The translations under genes were made by a program, and so were the position numbers. Shown piece after piece: positions 11,393-24,100 of a stretch of DNA of 64,000 bases (the first letter of the stretch is position 1; each line of letters opens with the position of its first letter). This DNA is from Hydractinia symbiolongicarpus (lineage: Eukaryota > Cnidaria > Hydrozoa > Anthoathecata > Hydractiniidae). The stretch is from the NCBI RefSeq assembly GCF_029227915.1, contig NC_079877.1, positions 5,830,001 through 5,894,000 on the forward strand, written 5' to 3'. Below the pieces are notes generated by a model. The model saw only the letters and a list, made by a program, of their open reading frames with translations, did no database searches and was not told the origin of the DNA.

Positions 11393-11405
11393 CGGGCTTG
11401 GCCCG
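11393..11405. repeat. Representative GC dyad CGGGC-TTG-GCCCG
   Basis: A 5-bp GC stem with a three-base loop sits in the CpG-rich half of monomers that carry CCCGGGCTTGGCCCG. It is disturbed in other types: CCCGGACTCGGCCCG has one mismatch, the GGCACG type has one mismatch, and the 202-bp CCCGGCTTGG type has a shortened arm. This variability argues that the dyad is less constrained than the one near the monomer end. Confidence 0.6.
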
Positions 11406-11736
11406 TATAGTCAAAAGTATACAAAGAAAGTACCCAGAGAGTAAACTCATTTCCCGAACGATTTTTTATATTATTTTTTTACCACTAAACGCATGAGACT
11501 TGTAGTTTTCAAAAATATTTTCATATTTGATGGGACGCTGAATAAAAGAAGTTTAATCGCGGGCAAACGAAAATCCGCGATTTCCTGTAAATCCCGGACC
11601 CGGCCCGTATAGTCAAAAGTATACAAAGAAAGTACCTAGTGAGTAAACTCATTTTCCGAACGATTTTTTAAATTAGTTTTTCACCACTAAAACGCATGAG
11701 ACTTGTAGTTTTCAAGAATCTTTTCATTTTTGATGA

Positions 11737-11939
11737 GACGCTGAATAAAAGCAGTTTAATCGCCGGCAAACGAAAACCCGCGATTTCCCGTAAATCCCGG
11801 GCTTGGCACGTATAGCCGAATGTATACAAAGAAAGTACCCTGTGAGTAAACTGATTTCCAGAACGATTTTTTAAATTATTTTTTCACCACTAAAACCCAT
11901 GAGACTTGTAGTCTTTAAAAATGTTTTCATTTTTGATGA
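11737..11939 (+). repeat. Hybrid monomer from a two-monomer deletion
   Basis: The head and AAACCCATGAG match the monomer at 14729-14931, while GTAGTCTTTAAAA matches the monomer at 15134-15336. Copy 2 holds both parents, 405 bp apart. An in-register exchange removing exactly two monomers from copy 1 explains this. Confidence 0.8.
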
Positions 11940-12954
11940 GACGCTGAATAAAAGAAGTTTAATCGCCGGCAAACGAAAACCCGCGATTTCCCGTAAATCC
12001 CGGGCTTGGCCCGTATAGTCAAAAGTATACAAAGAAAGTACCCAGAAAGTAAACTCATTTCCCGAACGATTTTTTATATTATTTTTTTACCACTAAACGC
12101 ATGAGACTTGTAGTTTTCAAAAATATTTTCATATTTGATGGGACGCTGAATAAAAGAAGTTTAATCGCCGGCAAACGAAAATCCGCGATTTCCTGTAAAT
12201 CCCGGACCCGGCCCGTATAGTCAAAAGTATACAAAGAAAGTACCTAGTGAGTAAACTCATTTCCCGAACGATTTTTTAAATTATTTTTTCACCACTAAAA
12301 CGCATGAGACTTGTAGTTTTCAAGAATCTTTTCATTTTTGATGAGACGCTGAATAAAAGCAGTTTAATCGCCGGCAAACTAAAACCCGCGATTTCCCGTA
12401 AATCCCGGGCTTGGCACGTATAGTCGCATGTATACAAAGAAAGTACCCAGGGAGTAAACTCATTTCCAGAACGATTTTTTAAATTATTTTTTCACCACTA
12501 AAACGCATAAGACTTGTAGTTTTCAAAAATGTTTTCGTTTTTGATGAGACGCTGAATAAAAGGAGTTTAATCGCCGGCAAACGAAAACCTGCGATTTCCC
12601 GTAAATCCTGGACTCGGCCCGTATAGTCAAAAGTATACAAAGAAAGTACCCAGGGAGTAAACTCATTTCCCGAACGATTTTTTAAATTTTTTTTTTCACC
12701 ACTAATACGCATGAGACTTGTAGTTTTCAAAAATGTTTTCATTTTTGATGAGACCCGTAATGAAAGAGATTTAATCGCAGGAAAACGAAATCCCGCGTTT
12801 TCCCGTAAATCCGGGGCTTGGCCCGTATAGTCGAATGTATACAAAGAAAGTACCCAGGAAGTAAACTCATTTCCCGAACGATTTTTTAAATTTTTTTTTC
12901 ATCACTAAAACGCATGAGACTTGTAGTTTTCAAAAATGTTTTCATTTTGGATGA

Positions 12955-13108
12955 GACGCTTAATGAAAGAGGTTTAATCGCCGGAAAACGAAAACCCGCG
13001 AAAGTACCCAGGGAGTAAACTCATTTCCCGAACGATTTTTTAAATTATTTTTTCACCACTAAAACGCATGAGACTTGTAGTTTTAAAAAATGTTTTTATT
13101 TTTGATGA
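12955..13108 (+). repeat. Shortened monomer (154 bp) at an out-of-register junction
   Basis: AAACCCGCG at 13000 is followed directly by AAAGTACCC. The 49 bases that normally lie between, including the GC core and GTATAC, are absent. The sequence from 13001 matches that from 10616, so the gap marks the join between two tandem duplicate modules rather than a simple deletion. Confidence 0.85.
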
Positions 13109-16100
13109 GACGCTGAATAAAAGAAGTTTAATCGCCGGCAAACGAAAACCCGCGATTTCCCGTAAATCCCGGGCTTGGCACGTATAGTCGAATGTATACA
13201 AAGAAAGTACCCTGTGAGTAAACTCATTTCCAGAACGATTTTTTAAATTATTTTTTCACCACTAAAACCCATGAGACTCCTAGTATTTAAAAATGTTTTC
13301 ATTTTTGATGAGACGCTGAATAAAAGAAGTTTAATCGCCGGCAAACGAAAACCCGCGATTTCCCGTAAATCCCGGGCTTGGCCCGTATAGTCAAAAGTAT
13401 ACAATGAAAGTACCCAGAGAGTAAACTCATTTCCCGAACGATTTTTTATATTATTTTTTTACCACTAAACGCATGAGACTTGTAGTTTTCAAAAATATTT
13501 TCATATTTGATGGGACGCTGAATAAAAGAAGTTTAATCGCCGGCAAACGAAAATCCGCGATTTCCCGTAAATCCCGGACTCGGCCCGTATAGTCAAAAGT
13601 ATACAAAGAAAGTACCCAGGGAGTAAACTCATTTCCCGAACGATTTTTTAAATTATTTTTTCACCACTAAAACGCATAAGACTTGTAGTCTTTAAAAATG
13701 TTTTTTTTTTGATGAGACGCTGAATAAAAGAAGTTTAATCGCCGGCAAACGAAAACCCGCGATTTCCCGTAAATCCCGGGCTTGGCACGTATAGTCGAAT
13801 GTATACAAAGAAAGTACCCTGTGAGTAAACTCATTTCCAGAACGATTTTTTAAATTATTTTTTCACCACTAAAACCCATGAGACTCCTAGTATTTAAAAA
13901 TGTTTTCATTTTTGATGAGACGCTGAATAAAAGAAGTTTAATCGCCGGCAAACGAAAACCCGCGATTTCCCGTAAATCCCGGGCTTGGCCCGTATAGTCA
14001 AAAGTATACAATGAAAGTACCCAGAGAGTAAACTCATTTCCCGAACGATTTTTTATATTATTTTTTTACCACTAAACGCATGAGACTTGTAGTTTTCAAA
14101 AATATTTTCATATTTGATGGGACGCTGAATAAAAGAAGTTTAATCGCCGGCAAACGAAAATCCGCGATTTCCCGTAAATCCCGGACTCGGCCCGTATAGT
14201 CAAAAGTATACAAAGAAAGTACCCAGGGAGTAAACTCATTTCCCGAACGATTTTTTAAATTATTTTTTCACCACTAAAACGCATAAGACTTGTAGTCTTT
14301 AAAAATGTTTTCATTTTTGATGAGACGCTGAATAAAAGAAGTTTAATCGCCGGCAAACGAAAACCCGCGATTTCCCGTAAATCCCGGGCTTGGCCCGTAT
14401 AGTCAAAAGTATACAAAGAAAGTACCCAGAGAGTAAACTCATTTCCCGAACGATTTTTTATATTATTTTTTCACCACTAAACGCATGAGACTTGTAGTTT
14501 TCAAAAATATTTTCATATTTGATGGGACGCTGAATAAAAGAAGTTTAATCGCGGGCAAACGAAAATCCGCGATTTCCTGTAAATCCCGGACCCGGCCCGT
14601 ATAGTCAAAAGTATACAAAGAAAGTACCTAGTGAGTAAACTCATTTTCCGAACGATTTTTTAAATTAGTTTTTCACCACTAAAACGCATGAGACTTGTAG
14701 TTTTCAAGAATCTTTTCATTTTTGATGAGACGCTGAATAAAAGCAGTTTAATCGCCGGCAAACGAAAACCCGCGATTTCCCGTAAATCCCGGGCTTGGCA
14801 CGTATAGTCGAATGTATACAAAGAAAGTACCCTGTGAGTAAACTCATTTCCAGAACGATTTTTTAAATTATTTTTTCACCACTAAAACCCATGAGACTTG
14901 TAGTATTTAAAAATGTTTTCATTTTTGATGAGACGCTGAATAAAAGAAGTTTAATCGCCGGCAAACGAAAACCCGCGATTTCCCGTAAATCCCGGGCTTG
15001 GCCCGTATAGTCAATAGTATACAATGAAAGTACCCAGAGAGTAAACTCATTTCCCGAACGATTTTTTATATTATTTTTTTACCACTAAACGCATGAGACT
15101 TGTAGTTTTCAAAAATATTTTCATATTTGATGGGACGCTGAATAAAAGAAGTTTAATCGCCGGCAAACGAAAATCCGCGATTTCCCGTAAATCCCGGACT
15201 CGGCCCGTATAGTCAAAAGTATACAAAGAAAGTACCCAGGGAGTAAACTCATTTCCCGAACGATTTTTTAAATTATTTTTTCACCACTAAAACGCATAAG
15301 ACTTGTAGTCTTTAAAAATGTTTTCATTTTTGATGAGACGCTGAATAAAAGAAGTTTAATCGCCGGCAAACGAAAACCCGCGATTTCCCGTAAATCCCAG
15401 GCTTGGCCCGTATAGTCAAAAGTATACAAAGAAAGTACCCAGAGAGTAAACTCATTTCCCGAACGATTTTTTATATTATTTTTTTACCACTAAACGCATG
15501 AGACTTGTAGTTTTCAAAAATATTTTCATATTTGATGGGACGCTGAATAAAAGAAGTTTAATCGCCGGCAAACGAAAATCCGCGATTTCCTGTAAATCCC
15601 GGACCCGGCCCGTATAGTCAAAAGTATACAAAGAAAGTACCTAGTGAGTAAACTCATTTCCCGAACGATTTTTTAAATTATTTTTTCACCACTAAAACGC
15701 ATGAGACTTGTAGTTTTCAAGAATCTTTTCATTTTTGATGAGACGCTGAATAAAAGCAGTTTAATCGCCGGCAAACTAAAACCCGCGATTTCCCGTAAAT
15801 CCCGGGCTTGGCACGTATAGTCGCATGTATACAAAGAAAGTACCCAAGGAGTAAACTCATTTCCAGAACGATTTTTTAAATTATTTTTTCACCACTAAAA
15901 CGCATAAGACTTGTAGTTTTCAAAAATGTTTTCATTTTTGATGAGACGCTGAATAAAAGGAGTTTAATCGCCGGCAAACGAAAACCTGCGATTTCCCGTA
16001 AATCCTGGACTCGGCCCGTATAGTCAAAAGTATACAAAGAAAGTACCCAGGGAGTAAACTCATTTCCCGAACGATTTTTTAAATTTTTTTTTCACCACTA

Positions 16101-16396
16101 ATACGCATGAGACTTGTAGTTTTCAAAAATGTTTTCATTTTTGATGAGACCCGTAATGAAAGAGATTTAATCGCAGGAAAACGAAATCCCGCGTTTTCCC
16201 GTAAATCCGGGGCTTGGCCCGTATAGTCGAATGTATACAAAGAAAGTACCCAGGAAGTAAACTCATTACCCGAACGACTTTTTAAATTTTTTTTTCATCA
16301 CTAAAACGCATGAGACTTGTAGTTTTCAAAAATGTTTTCATTTTGGATGAGACGCTTAATGAAAGAGGTTTAATCGCCGGAAAACGAAAACCCGCG
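13001..16396 (+). repeat. Module copy 2 of the 10.6-18 kb block (3396 bp)
   Basis: Co-linear with 10616-13000 but 1011 bp longer. An additional three-monomer unit (GTAGTCTTT at 13687 and 14294, offset 607) and the two monomers missing from copy 1 (405 bp) account for this, less one base lost in a T-run at about 13701. At 16396 the sequence continues in normal monomer phase. Confidence 0.83.
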
Positions 16397-16553
16397 ATTT
16401 CCCGTAAATCCCGGGCTTGGCCCGTATAGTCGAATGTATACAAAGAAAGTACCCTGTGAGTAAACTCATTTCCAGAACGATTTTTTAAATTATTTTTTCA
16501 CCACTAAAACGCATAAGACTTGTAGTTTTTAAAAATGTTTTCATTTTTGATGA

Positions 16554-16754
16554 GACGCTGAATAAAAGAAGTTTATTTGCCGGCAAACGAAAACCCGCGA
16601 TTTCCCGTAAATCCCGGCTTGGCCGTATAGTCAAAAGTATACAAAGAAAGTACCCAGGGAGTAAACTCATTTCCCGAACGATTTTTTAAATTATTTTTTC
16701 ACCACTAAAACGCATGAGACTTGTAGTTTTAAAAAATGTTTTTATTTTTGATGA
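16554..16754 (+). repeat. Monomer type G (201 bp, GGCCGTATAG; ends TTTTAAAAAATGTTTTTA)
   Basis: One base is missing in each of two GC runs (CCCGGCTTGGCCGTATAG), giving 201 bp. The end reads GTAGTTTTAAAAAATG then TTTTTATTTTTGATG, which alters both sides of the dyad. It is nearly always followed by a GGCACG/GTCGAATG monomer ending in AAAGCCCATG or AAACCCATG. Related copies lie near 26700, 39240, 42290, 44440, 50100, 51510, 53340, 53950 and 55770. Confidence 0.8.
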
Positions 16755-18100
16755 GACGCTGAATAAAAGAAGTTTAATCGCCGGCAAACGAAAACCCGCG
16801 ATTTCCCGTAAATCCCGGGCTTGGCACGTATAGTCGAATGTATACAAAGAAAGTACCCTGTGAGTAAACTCATTTCCAGAACGATTTTTTAAATTATTTT
16901 TTCACCACTAAAACCCATGAGACTTGTAGTATTTAAAAATGTTTTCATTTTTGATGAGACGCTGAATAAAAGAAGTTTAATCGCCGGCAAACGAAAACCC
17001 GCGATTTCCCTTAAATCCCGGGCTTGGCCCGTATAGTCAAAAGTATATAATGAAAGTACCCAGAGAGTAAACTCATTTCCCGAACGATTTTTTATATTAT
17101 TTTTTTACCACTAAACGCATGAGACTTGTAGTTTTCAAAAATATTTTCATATTTGATGGGACGCTGAATAAAAGAAGTTTAATCGCCGGCAAACGAAAAT
17201 CCGCGATTTCCCGTAAATCCCGGACTCGGCCCGTATAGTCAAAAGTATACAAAGAAAGTACCCAGGGAGTAAACTCATTTCCCGAACGATTTTTTAAATT
17301 ATTTTTTCACCACTAAAACGCATGAGACTTGTAGTCTTTAAAAATGTTCTCATTTTTGATGAGACGCTGAATAAAAGAAGTTTAATCGCCGGCAAACGAA
17401 AACCCGCGATTTCCCGTAAATCCCGGGCTTGGCCCGTATAGTCAAAAGTATACAAAGAAAGTACCCAGAGAGTACACTCATTTCCCGCACGATTTTTTAT
17501 ATTATTTTTTTACCACTGAACGCATGAGACTTGTAGTTTTCAAAAATATTTTCATATTTGATGGGACGCTGAATAAAAGAAGTTTAATCGCCGGCAAACG
17601 AAAATCCGCGATTTCCTGTAAATCCCGGACTCGGCCCGTATAGTCAAAAGTATACAAAGAAAGTACCCAGTGAGTAAACTCATTTCCCGAACGATTTTTT
17701 AAATTATTTTTTCACCACTAAAACGCATGAGACTTGTAGTTTTCAAGAATCTTTTCATTTTTGATGAGACGCTGAATAAAAGCAGTTTAATCGCCGGCAA
17801 ACTAAAACCCGCGATTTCCCGTAAATCCCGGGCTTGGCACGTATAGTCGCATGTATACAAAGAAAGTACCCAGGGAGTAAACTCATTTCCAGAACGATTT
17901 TTTAAATTATTTTTTCACCACTAAAACGCATAAGACTTGTAGTTTTCAAAAATGTTTTCATTTTTGATGAGACGCTGAATAAAAGGAGTTTAATCGCCGG
18001 CAAACAAAAACCTGCGATTTCCCGTAAATCCTGGACTCGGCCCTTATAGTCAAAAGTATACAAAGAAAGTACCCAGGGAGTAAACTCATTTCCCGAACGA
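16572..18100 (+). repeat. Module copy 3 (partial) of the 10.6-18 kb block
   Basis: Offset 6031 from 10541. Shared tags are TTTATTTGCCGG (10541, 16572), TTTTAAAAAATG (10696, 16727) and GTAGTCTTT (11302, 17333). It carries one TTTTCAAGAATC monomer instead of two and leaves the shared order after CCTGGACTCGG at about 18030. Confidence 0.8.
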
Positions 18101-21100
18101 TTTTTTATATTATTTTTTTAACACTAAACGCATGAGACTTGTAGTTTTCAAAAATATTTTCATATTTGATGGGACGCTGAATAAAAGAAGTTTAATCGCC
18201 GGCAAACGAAAACCCGCGATTTCCCGTAAATCCCGGACTCGGCCCGTATAGTCAAAAGTATACAAAGAAAGTATCCAGGGAGTAAACTCATTTCTCGAAC
18301 GATTTTTTAAATTATTTTTTCACCACTAAAACGCATGAGACTTGTAGTTTTCAAGAATGTTTTCATTTTTGATGAGACGCTGAATAAAAGCAGTTTAATC
18401 GCCGGCAAACTAAAACCCGCGATTTCCCGTAAATCCCGGGCTTGGCACGTATAGTCGCATGTATACAAAGAAAGTACCCTGTGAGTAAACCCATTTCCAG
18501 AACGATTTTTTAAATTATTTTTTCACCACTAAAACGCATAAGACTTGTAGTTTTTAAAAATGTTTTCATTTTTAATGAGACGCTGAATAAAAGAAGTTTA
18601 ATCGCCGGCAAACGAAAACCTGCGATTTCCCGTAAATCCCGACTTGGCCCGTATAGTCAAAAGTATACAAAGGAAGTACCCAGGGAGTAAACTCATTTCC
18701 CGAACGATTTTTTATATTATTTGTTTACCAATAAAAGCATGAGACTTGTAGTTTTCAAAAATATTTTCATATTTGATGGGACGCTGAATAAAAGAAGTTT
18801 AATCGCCGGCAAACGAAATCCAGCGTTTTCCCGTAAATCCGGGGTTTGGTCCGTATAGTCGAATGTACACAAAGAAAGTACCCAGGGAGTAAACTCATTT
18901 CCCGAACGATTTTTTAAATTTTTTTTTTACCACTAATACGGATGAGACTTGTAGTTTTCAAAAATATTTTCATATTTGATGGGACGCTGAATAAAAGAAG
19001 TTTATTCGCCGGCAAACGAAAATCCGCGATTTCCCGTAAATCCCGGACTCGGCCCGTATAGTCAAAAGTATACAAAGAAAGTACCCAGGGAGTAAACTCA
19101 TTTCCCGAACGATTTTTTAAATTATTTTTTCACCACTAAAACGCATGAGACTTGTAGTTTTCAAAAATGTTTTTATTTTTGATGAGACGCTTAATGAAAG
19201 AGGTTTAATCGCCGGCAAACGAAATCCCGCGTTTTCCCGTAAATCCGGGGTTTGGCCCGTATAGTCGAATGTATACAAACAAAGTACCCAGGGAGTAAAC
19301 TCATTTCCCGAACGATTTTTTAAATTTTTTTTTCACCACTAATACGCATGAGACTTGTAGTTTTCAAAAATGTTTTCATTTTTGATGAGACGCTGAATAA
19401 AAGAAGTTTAATCGCCGGCAAACGAAATCCCGCGTTTTCCCGTAAATCCGGGGTTTGGTCCGTATAGTCGAATGTATACAAAGAAAGTACCCAGGGAGTA
19501 AACTCATTTCCCGAACGATTTTTTAAATTATTTTTTCACCACTAAAACGCATAAGACTTGTAGTTTTCAAAAATGTTTTCATTTTTGATGAGACGCTTAA
19601 TGAAAGAGGTTTAATCGCCGGCAAACGAAATCCCGCGTTTTCCCGTAAATCCGGGGTTTGGCCCGTATAGTCGAATGTATACAAACAAAGTACCCAGGGA
19701 GTAAACTCATTTCCCGAACGATTTTTTAAATTTTTTTTTCACCACTAATACGCATGAGACTTGTAGTTTTCAAAAATGTTTTCATTTTTGATGAGACGCT
19801 GAATAAAAGAAGTTTAATCGCCGGCAAACGAAATCCCGCGTTTTCCCGTAAATCCGGGGTTTGGTCCGTATAGTCGAATGTATACAAAGAAAGTACCCAG
19901 GGAGTAAACTCATTTCCCGAACGATTTTTTAAATTTTTTTTTTACCACTAATACGGATGAGACTTGTAGTTTTCAAAAATATTTTCATATTTGATGGGAC
20001 GCTGAATAAAAGAAGTTTAATCGCCGGCAAACGAAAATCCGCGATTTCCCGTAAATCCCGGACTCGGCCCGTATAGTCAAAAGTATACAAAGAAAGTACC
20101 CAGGGAGTAAACTAATTTCCCGAACGATTTTTTAAATTATTTTTTCACCACTAAAACGCATGAGACTTGTAGTTTTCAAAAATGTTTTCATTTTTGATGA
20201 GACGCTTAATGAAAGAGGTTTAATCGCCGGCAAACGAAATCCCGCGTTTTCCCGTAAATCCGGGGTTTGGCCCGTATAGTCGAATGTATACAAACAAAGT
20301 ACCCAGGGAATAAACTCATTTCCCGAACGATTTTTTAAATTTTTTTTTCACCACTAATACGCATGAGACTTGTAGTTTTCAAAAATGTTTTCATTTTTGA
20401 TGAGACGCTTAATGAAAGAGATTTAATCGCAGGAAAACGAAATCCCGCGTTTTCCCGTAAATCCAGGGCTTGGCCCGTATAGTCGAATGTATACAAAGAA
20501 AGTATCCAGGGAGTAAACTCATTTCCCGAACGATTTTTTAAATTTTTTTTTCACCACTAAAACGCATGAGACTTGTAGTTTTCAAAAATGTTTTCATTTT
20601 TGATGAGACGCTTAATGAAAGAGGTTTAATCGCCGGAAAACGAAAACCCGCGATTTCCCGTAAATCCCGGGCTTGGCCCGTATAGTCGAATGTATACAAA
20701 AAAAGTACCCTGTGAGTAAACTCATTTCCAGAACGATTTTTTAAATTATTTTTTCACCACTAAAACGCATAAGACTTGTAGTTTTTAAAAATGTTTTCAT
20801 TTTTGATGAGACGCTGAATAAAAGAAGTTTAATCGCCGGCAAACGAAAACCCGCGATTTCCCGTAAATCCCGGATTGGCCCGTATAGTCAAAAGTATACA
20901 AAGAAAGTATCCAGGCAGTAAACTGATTTCCCGAACGATTTTTTAAATTATTTTTTCACCACTAAAACGCATGAGACTTGTAGTTTTCAAAAATGTTTTC
21001 ATTTTTGATGAGACGCTGAATAAAAGAAGTTTAATCGCCAGCAAACGAAAACCCGCGATTTCCCGTAAATCCCGGGCTTGGCACGTATAGTCGAATGTAT

Positions 21101-21199
21101 ACAAAGAAAGTACCCTGTGAGTAAACTCATTTCCAGAACGATTTTTTAAATTATTTTTTCACCACTAAAGCGCATGAGACTTGTAGTTTTTAAAAATGT
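18101..21199 (+). repeat. HOR stretch with type I tag and B-type runs
   Basis: 18101-18780 resembles 21750-22430 at offset 3649, including TTTCTCGAACG and the type I tag. It is followed by alternating type A and B monomers with GTATACAAACAAAG. A two-monomer, 406-bp duplication lies at about 19120-19525 and 19526-19931 (TTTGGTCCG at about 19454 and 19860). Nothing other than satellite is present. Confidence 0.75.
18579..18779 (+). repeat. Monomer type I (TTTGTTTACCAATAAAAGCATG)
   Basis: The AT-rich block reads TATTATTTGTTTACCAATAAAAG instead of the usual T6-CACCACTAAAACG. This rare variant is a good tag for tracing HOR copies. It occurs with its TTTG step at about 18721, 22370, 23180, 24800, 27835 and 32696, and I saw it nowhere else. 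Confidence 0.85.
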
Positions 21200-24100
21200 T
21201 TTCATTTTTGATGAGACGCTGAATAAAAGCAGTTTAATCGCCGGCAAACTAAAACCCGCGATTTCCCGTAAATCCCGGGCTTGGCACGTATAGTCGCATG
21301 TATACAAAGAAAGTACACTGTGAGTAAACTCATTTCCAGAACGATTTTTTAAATTATTTTTTCACCACTAAAACGCATAAGACTTGTAGTTTTTAAAAAT
21401 GTTTTCATTTTTGATGAGACGCTGAATAAAAGAAGTTTAATCGCCGGCAAACGAAAACCTGCGATTTCCCGTAAATCCCGGCTTGGCCCGTATAGTCAAA
21501 AGTATACAAAGAAAGTACCCAGGGAGTAAACTCATTTCCCGAAAGATTTTTTAAATTATTTTTTCACCACTAAAACGCATGAGACTTGTAGTTTTCAAAA
21601 ATGTTTTCATTTTTAATGAGACGCTGAATAAAAGAAGTTTAATCGCCGGCAAACAAAAACCCGCGATTTCCCGTAAATCCCGGGCTTGGCCCGTATAGTC
21701 AAAAGTATACAAAGGAAGTACCCAGGAAGTAAACTCATTTCCCGAACGATTTTTTATATTATTTTTTTACCACTAAACGCATGAGACTTGTAGTTTTCAA
21801 AAATATTTTCATATTTGATGGGACGCTGAATAAAAGAAGTTTAATCGCCGGCAAACGAAAACCCGCGATTTCCCGTAAATCCCGGACTCGGCCCGTATAG
21901 TCAAAAGTATACAAAGAAAGTACCCAGGGAGTAAACTCATTTCTCGAACGATTTTTTAAATTATTTTTTCACCACTAAAACGCATGAGACTTGTAGTTTT
22001 CAAGATCGTTTTCATTTTTGATGAGACGCTGAATAAAAGCAGTTTAATCGCCGGCAAACTAAAACCCGCGATTTCCCGTAAATCCCGGGCTTGGCACGTA
22101 TAGTCGCAAGTACACAAAGAAAGTACCCTGTGAGTAAACTCATTTCCAGAACGATTTTTTAAATTATTTTTTCACCACTAAAACGCATAAGACTTGTAGT
22201 TTTTAAAAATGTTTTCATTTTTGATGAGACGCTGAATAAAAGAAGTTTAATCGCCGGCAAACGAAAACCTGCGATTTCCCGTAAATCCCGACTTGGCCCG
22301 TATAGTCAAAAGTATACAAAGGAAGTACCCAGGGAGTAAACTCATTTCCCGAACGATTTTTTATATTATTTGTTTACCAATAAAAGCATGAGACTTGAAG
22401 TTTTCAAAAATATTTTCATATTTGATGGGACGCTGAATAAAAGAAGTTTAATCGCCGGCAAACGAAATCCCGCGTTTTCCCGTAAATCCGGGGTTTGGTC
22501 CGTATAGTCGAATGTATACAAAGAAAGTACCCAGGGAGTAAACTCATTTCCCGAAAGATTTTTTAAATTTTTTTTTTACCACTAATACGGATGAGACTTG
22601 TAGTTTTCAAAAATATTTTCATATTTGATGGGACGCTGAATAAAAGAAGTTCAATCGCCGGCAAACGAAAATCCGCGATTTCCCGTAAATCCCGGACTCG
22701 GCCCGTATAGTCAAAAGTATACAAAGAAAGTACCCAGGGAGTAAACTCATTTCCCGAACGATTTTTTAAATTATTTTTTCACCACTAAAACGCATGAGAC
22801 TTGTAGTTTTCAAAAATGTTTTCATTTTTGATGAGACGCTTAATGAAAGAGGTTTAATCGCCGGCAAACGAAATCCCGCGTTTTCCCGTAAATCCGGGGT
22901 TTGGCCCGTATAGTCGAATGTATACAAACAAAGTACCCAGGGAGTAAACTCATTTCCCGAACGATTTTTTAAATTATTTTTTCACCACTAATACGCATGA
23001 GACTTGTAGTTTTCAAAAATGTTTTCATTTTTGATGAGACGCTGAATAAAAGAAGTTTAATCGCCGGCAAACGAAAACCTGCGATTTCCCGTAAATCCCG
23101 ACTTGGCCCGTATAGTCAAAAGTATACAAAGGAAGTACCCAGGGAGTAAACTCATTTCCCGAACGATTTTTTATATTATTTGTTTACCAATAAAAGCATG
23201 AGACTTGTAGTTTTCAAAAATATTTTCATATTTGATGGGACGCTGAATAAAAGAAGTTTAATCGCCGGCAAACGAAATCCCGCGTTTTCCCGTAAATCCG
23301 GGGTTTGGTCCGTATAGTCGAATGTATACAAGGAAAGTACCCAGGGAGTAAACTCATTTCCCGAACGATTTTTTAAATTTTTTTTTTACCACTAATACGG
23401 ATGAGACTTGTAGTTTTCAAAAATATTTTCATATTTGATGGGACGCTGAATAAAAGAAGTTTAATCGCCGGCAAACGAAAATCCGCGATTTCCCGTAAAT
23501 CCTGGACTCGGCCCGTATAGTCAAAAGTATACAAAGAAAGTACCCAGGGAGTAAACTAATTTCCCGAACGATTTTTTAAATTATTTTTTCACCACTAAAA
23601 CGCATGAGACTTGTAGTTTTCAAAAATGTTTTCATTTTTGATGAGACGCTGAATAAAAGCAGTTTAATCGCCGGCAAACTAAAACCCGCGATTTCCCGTA
23701 AATCCCGGGCTTGGCGCGTATAGTCGCATGTATACAAAGAAAGTACACTGTGAGTAAACTCATTTCCAGAACGATTTTTTAAATTATTTTTTCACCACTA
23801 AAACGCATAAGACTTGTAGATTTTAAAAATGTTTTCATTTTTGATGAGACGCTGAATAAAAGAAGTTTAATCGCCGGCAAACGAAAACCTGCGATTTCCC
23901 GTAAATCCCGGCTTGGCCCGTATAGTCAAAAGTATACAAAGAAAGTACCCAGGGAGTAAACTCATTTCCCGAAAGATTTTTTAAATTATTTTTTCACAAC
24001 TAAAACGCATGAGACTTGTAGTTTTCAAAAATGTTTTCATTTTTAATGAGACGCTGAATAAAAGAAGTTTAATCGCCGGCAAACGAAAACCCGCGATTTC

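Larger units (their letters stand above)
10616..13000 (+). repeat. Module copy 1 of the 10.6-18 kb block (2385 bp)
   Basis: Ordered tags are TTTTAAAAAATG (10696), ACCCATGAG with GTAGTATTT, GTAGTCTTT (11302), ATCGCGGGC, TTTTCAAGAATC, a second GTAGTCTTT, a second TTTTCAAGAATC, AAAAGGAG, CTAATACGC, GACCCGTAATG and CATTTTGGATG. It ends at AAACCCGCG and joins directly to copy 2. Confidence 0.85.
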
